Assembly (NCBI GenBank): GCA_943326825.2
Contig: CALPUT020000175.1
Span: forward strand, 1 to 5,799
Length of the DNA stretch: 5,799 bases
Source: Chryseobacterium gleum
Lineage (GTDB): Bacteria; Bacteroidota; Bacteroidia; Flavobacteriales_D; Crocinitomicaceae
Reading direction: 5' to 3'
The notes below the pieces were generated by a model. The model had not been told where the DNA came from and did no database searches. It saw only the letters and a program-made list of their open reading frames with translations. Each line of letters begins with the position of its first letter. The stretch's first letter is position 1. Positions 4,519 through 5,799 of this stretch are shown piece by piece. Position numbers and translations under genes: made by a program.

Positions 4519-5799
4519 ATGTTTACAGATTTCATTAAAGAATTACAATGGAGAGGAATGATTCAAGATATCATGCCTGGAACGGAAGAACAATTAGCCA
4601 AAGAAATGACAACTGGTTATTGTGGCTTCGATCCAACTTCAGATTCTTTACATGTTGGAAATTTATTGCCAATTATGTTATTGAAACACCTTCAATTAGC
4701 CGGTCATAGACCAATTGCTTTAGTGGGTGGTGCAACAGGAATGGTTGGTGATCCTTCAGGTAAATCTGCTGAACGTAATTTATTGGATGAAGAGACATTA
4801 CAAAAAAATATTGACGGTGTAAAAGCTCAATTACAAAAGTTTTTAGAGTTTAAAACAGGAGATAACGCAGCTATTTTAGTAAACAATTTAGATTGGATGA
4901 AAGAAATGTCATTCATCGATTTTATTCGTGAAGTTGGAAAACACATCACAGTGAACTACATGATGGCAAAAGATTCTGTTAAAAAGAGAATCGAAACAGG
5001 AATTTCATTTACTGAGTTTTCTTACCAGTTATTACAAGGAAATGATTTTGTGCATTTGAACAAAAATTTCGATTGTAAATTACAATTTGGTGGTTCTGAT
5101 CAGTGGGGAAATATCACGACTGGAACAGAGTTAATTAGAAGAAAAAATGGTGGCGATGCATTTGCATTTACGTGTCCATTATTAACTAAGTCGGATGGTG
5201 GAAAATTTGGTAAAACAGAATCTGGAACTGTTTGGTTAGATCCAGAAAAAACATCTCCTTATGCGTTCTACCAATTTTGGTTAAATGCTTCAGATGAGGA
5301 TGCTAAAAAATTAGTGCGATTCTATACATTACTTTCAAAAGAAGAAGTTGAAAAAATTGAAGCTGAACATAATGAAGCACCACATTTAAGAATTTTACAA
5401 AAAGCAATAGCTGAAGAAGTAACAACTCGTGTGCATGGTGAAGAAGCTTTAAAAGCAGCAATCACAGCATCTAACATCTTATTTGGAAAATCAACTTCTG
5501 AAGATTTAAAATCATTAACTGAGAAAGACTTTTTAGCCGTATTCGAAGGAGTACCTCAAGCTAAAATTGAAAAAACAGCAATTGCTGATGGTTTGAGTAT
5601 AATCGATGCATTGGTTGGGAAATCAAACTTTATTTCTTCGAATGGAGAAGCTAAAAGAGAATTAAAAGCGAACGCAATTGCCGTTAATAAAGAAAAAGTA
5701 AACGAAGGATTTATGCTTTCTGAAAACGACTTAATTAACGGAAAATATGTTCTTCTAGGAAAAGGAAAGAAGAATAATTATATTTTGATTGCGGAGTAA
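4519..5799 (+). CDS. tyrS: Tyrosine--tRNA ligase
   Basis: TyrS is the cytoplasmic class I synthetase that activates tyrosine with ATP and charges tRNA-Tyr. It is 426 residues, the normal bacterial length, and complete: ATG at 4519, TAA as the last codon of the window. The Rossmann catalytic domain spans about 1-230. It carries Tyr34 (TGYCGFDPT), the HIGH-type motif as HVGN (45-48), the tyrosine-pocket residues Tyr169, Gln173 and Asp176 (SYQLLQGND), GSDQWGN with Gln195, and the KMSKS-type loop as KFGKT (229-233). An anticodon-binding helical region follows (about 240-340), then a C-terminal S4 RNA-binding domain (about 355-420). The numbering coincides with the well-studied Bacillus enzyme, arguing for the correct start. 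Asn in the last HIGH position is a variation on the usual His and should remain functional. It may be co-transcribed with the MazG-like gene; a hairpin and a palindrome lie between them. Confidence 0.97.
   Translation: MFTDFIKELQWRGMIQDIMPGTEEQLAKEMTTGYCGFDPTSDSLHVGNLLPIMLLKHLQLAGHRPIALVGGATGMVGDPSGKSAERNLLDEETLQKNIDGVKAQLQKFLEFKTGDNAAILVNNLDWMKEMSFIDFIREVGKHITVNYMMAKDSVKKRIETGISFTEFSYQLLQGNDFVHLNKNFDCKLQFGGSDQWGNITTGTELIRRKNGGDAFAFTCPLLTKSDGGKFGKTESGTVWLDPEKTSPYAFYQFWLNASDEDAKKLVRFYTLLSKEEVEKIEAEHNEAPHLRILQKAIAEEVTTRVHGEEALKAAITASNILFGKSTSEDLKSLTEKDFLAVFEGVPQAKIEKTAIADGLSIIDALVGKSNFISSNGEAKRELKANAIAVNKEKVNEGFMLSENDLINGKYVLLGKGKKNNYILIAE

Noticed and set aside
1..5799. A novel multi-gene defence or biosynthetic system
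   Set aside because: Every sizeable gene belongs to a familiar housekeeping or signalling family, with uniform composition and no defence-type domains. The MazG-like protein alone, beside tyrS, is not evidence of a system.

Overview
The window looks like ordinary chromosome from a low-GC member of the Bacteroidota, most likely class Flavobacteriia. Four things point there: the strong A/T bias, the absence of clear Shine-Dalgarno sequences, promoter-like boxes of the Bacteroidetes form TTG-N(16-20)-TAnnTTTG, and protein flavour typical of flavobacteria (a PhoB/PhoR-like pair with an HELKTP box, a CsbD-like reading frame, and a small coiled-coil lipoprotein). This placement is inference from sequence character; no 16S or other definitive marker is present.

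Layout: (1) Positions 2-574 hold the 3' three-quarters of an OmpR/PhoB-type response regulator that begins before the window. It overlaps by 4 nt (TTGA) a sensor histidine kinase at 571-1656 that starts with TTG; together they form a two-component operon. (2) Positions 1657-2334 are a small accessory patch. A CsbD-like stress-protein reading frame (+, 1823-1918) stops in mid-domain and runs head-on into a lipoprotein gene (-, 1887-2153) that also appears to lose its C-terminal part at the same place. The patch also carries two conspicuous inverted repeats. (3) rlmN (+, 2335-3417) has a good promoter and faces a TPR-repeat protein gene (-, 3464-3961) across a short AT-rich hairpin region. (4) A divergent control region at 3962-4066 separates the TPR gene from a MazG-like NTP pyrophosphohydrolase gene (+, 4067-4456). 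That gene is followed 62 nt later by a complete tyrS (+, 4519-5799), whose stop codon is the last codon of the window.

Functionally, rlmN (rRNA/tRNA methylation) and tyrS (tRNA charging) are translation housekeeping genes, the MazG-like protein is probably a nucleotide-pool housecleaner, and the two-component pair is a signalling module with almost no extracytoplasmic sensor. I see no mobile element, CRISPR array, toxin-antitoxin pair, phage gene or RNA gene, and I do not think the window holds a new multi-gene system. The most noteworthy observation is the apparent deletion scar near 1914-1922, which seems to have removed the 3' halves of two convergent stress/envelope genes. After that come several palindromes placed over or beside promoters.
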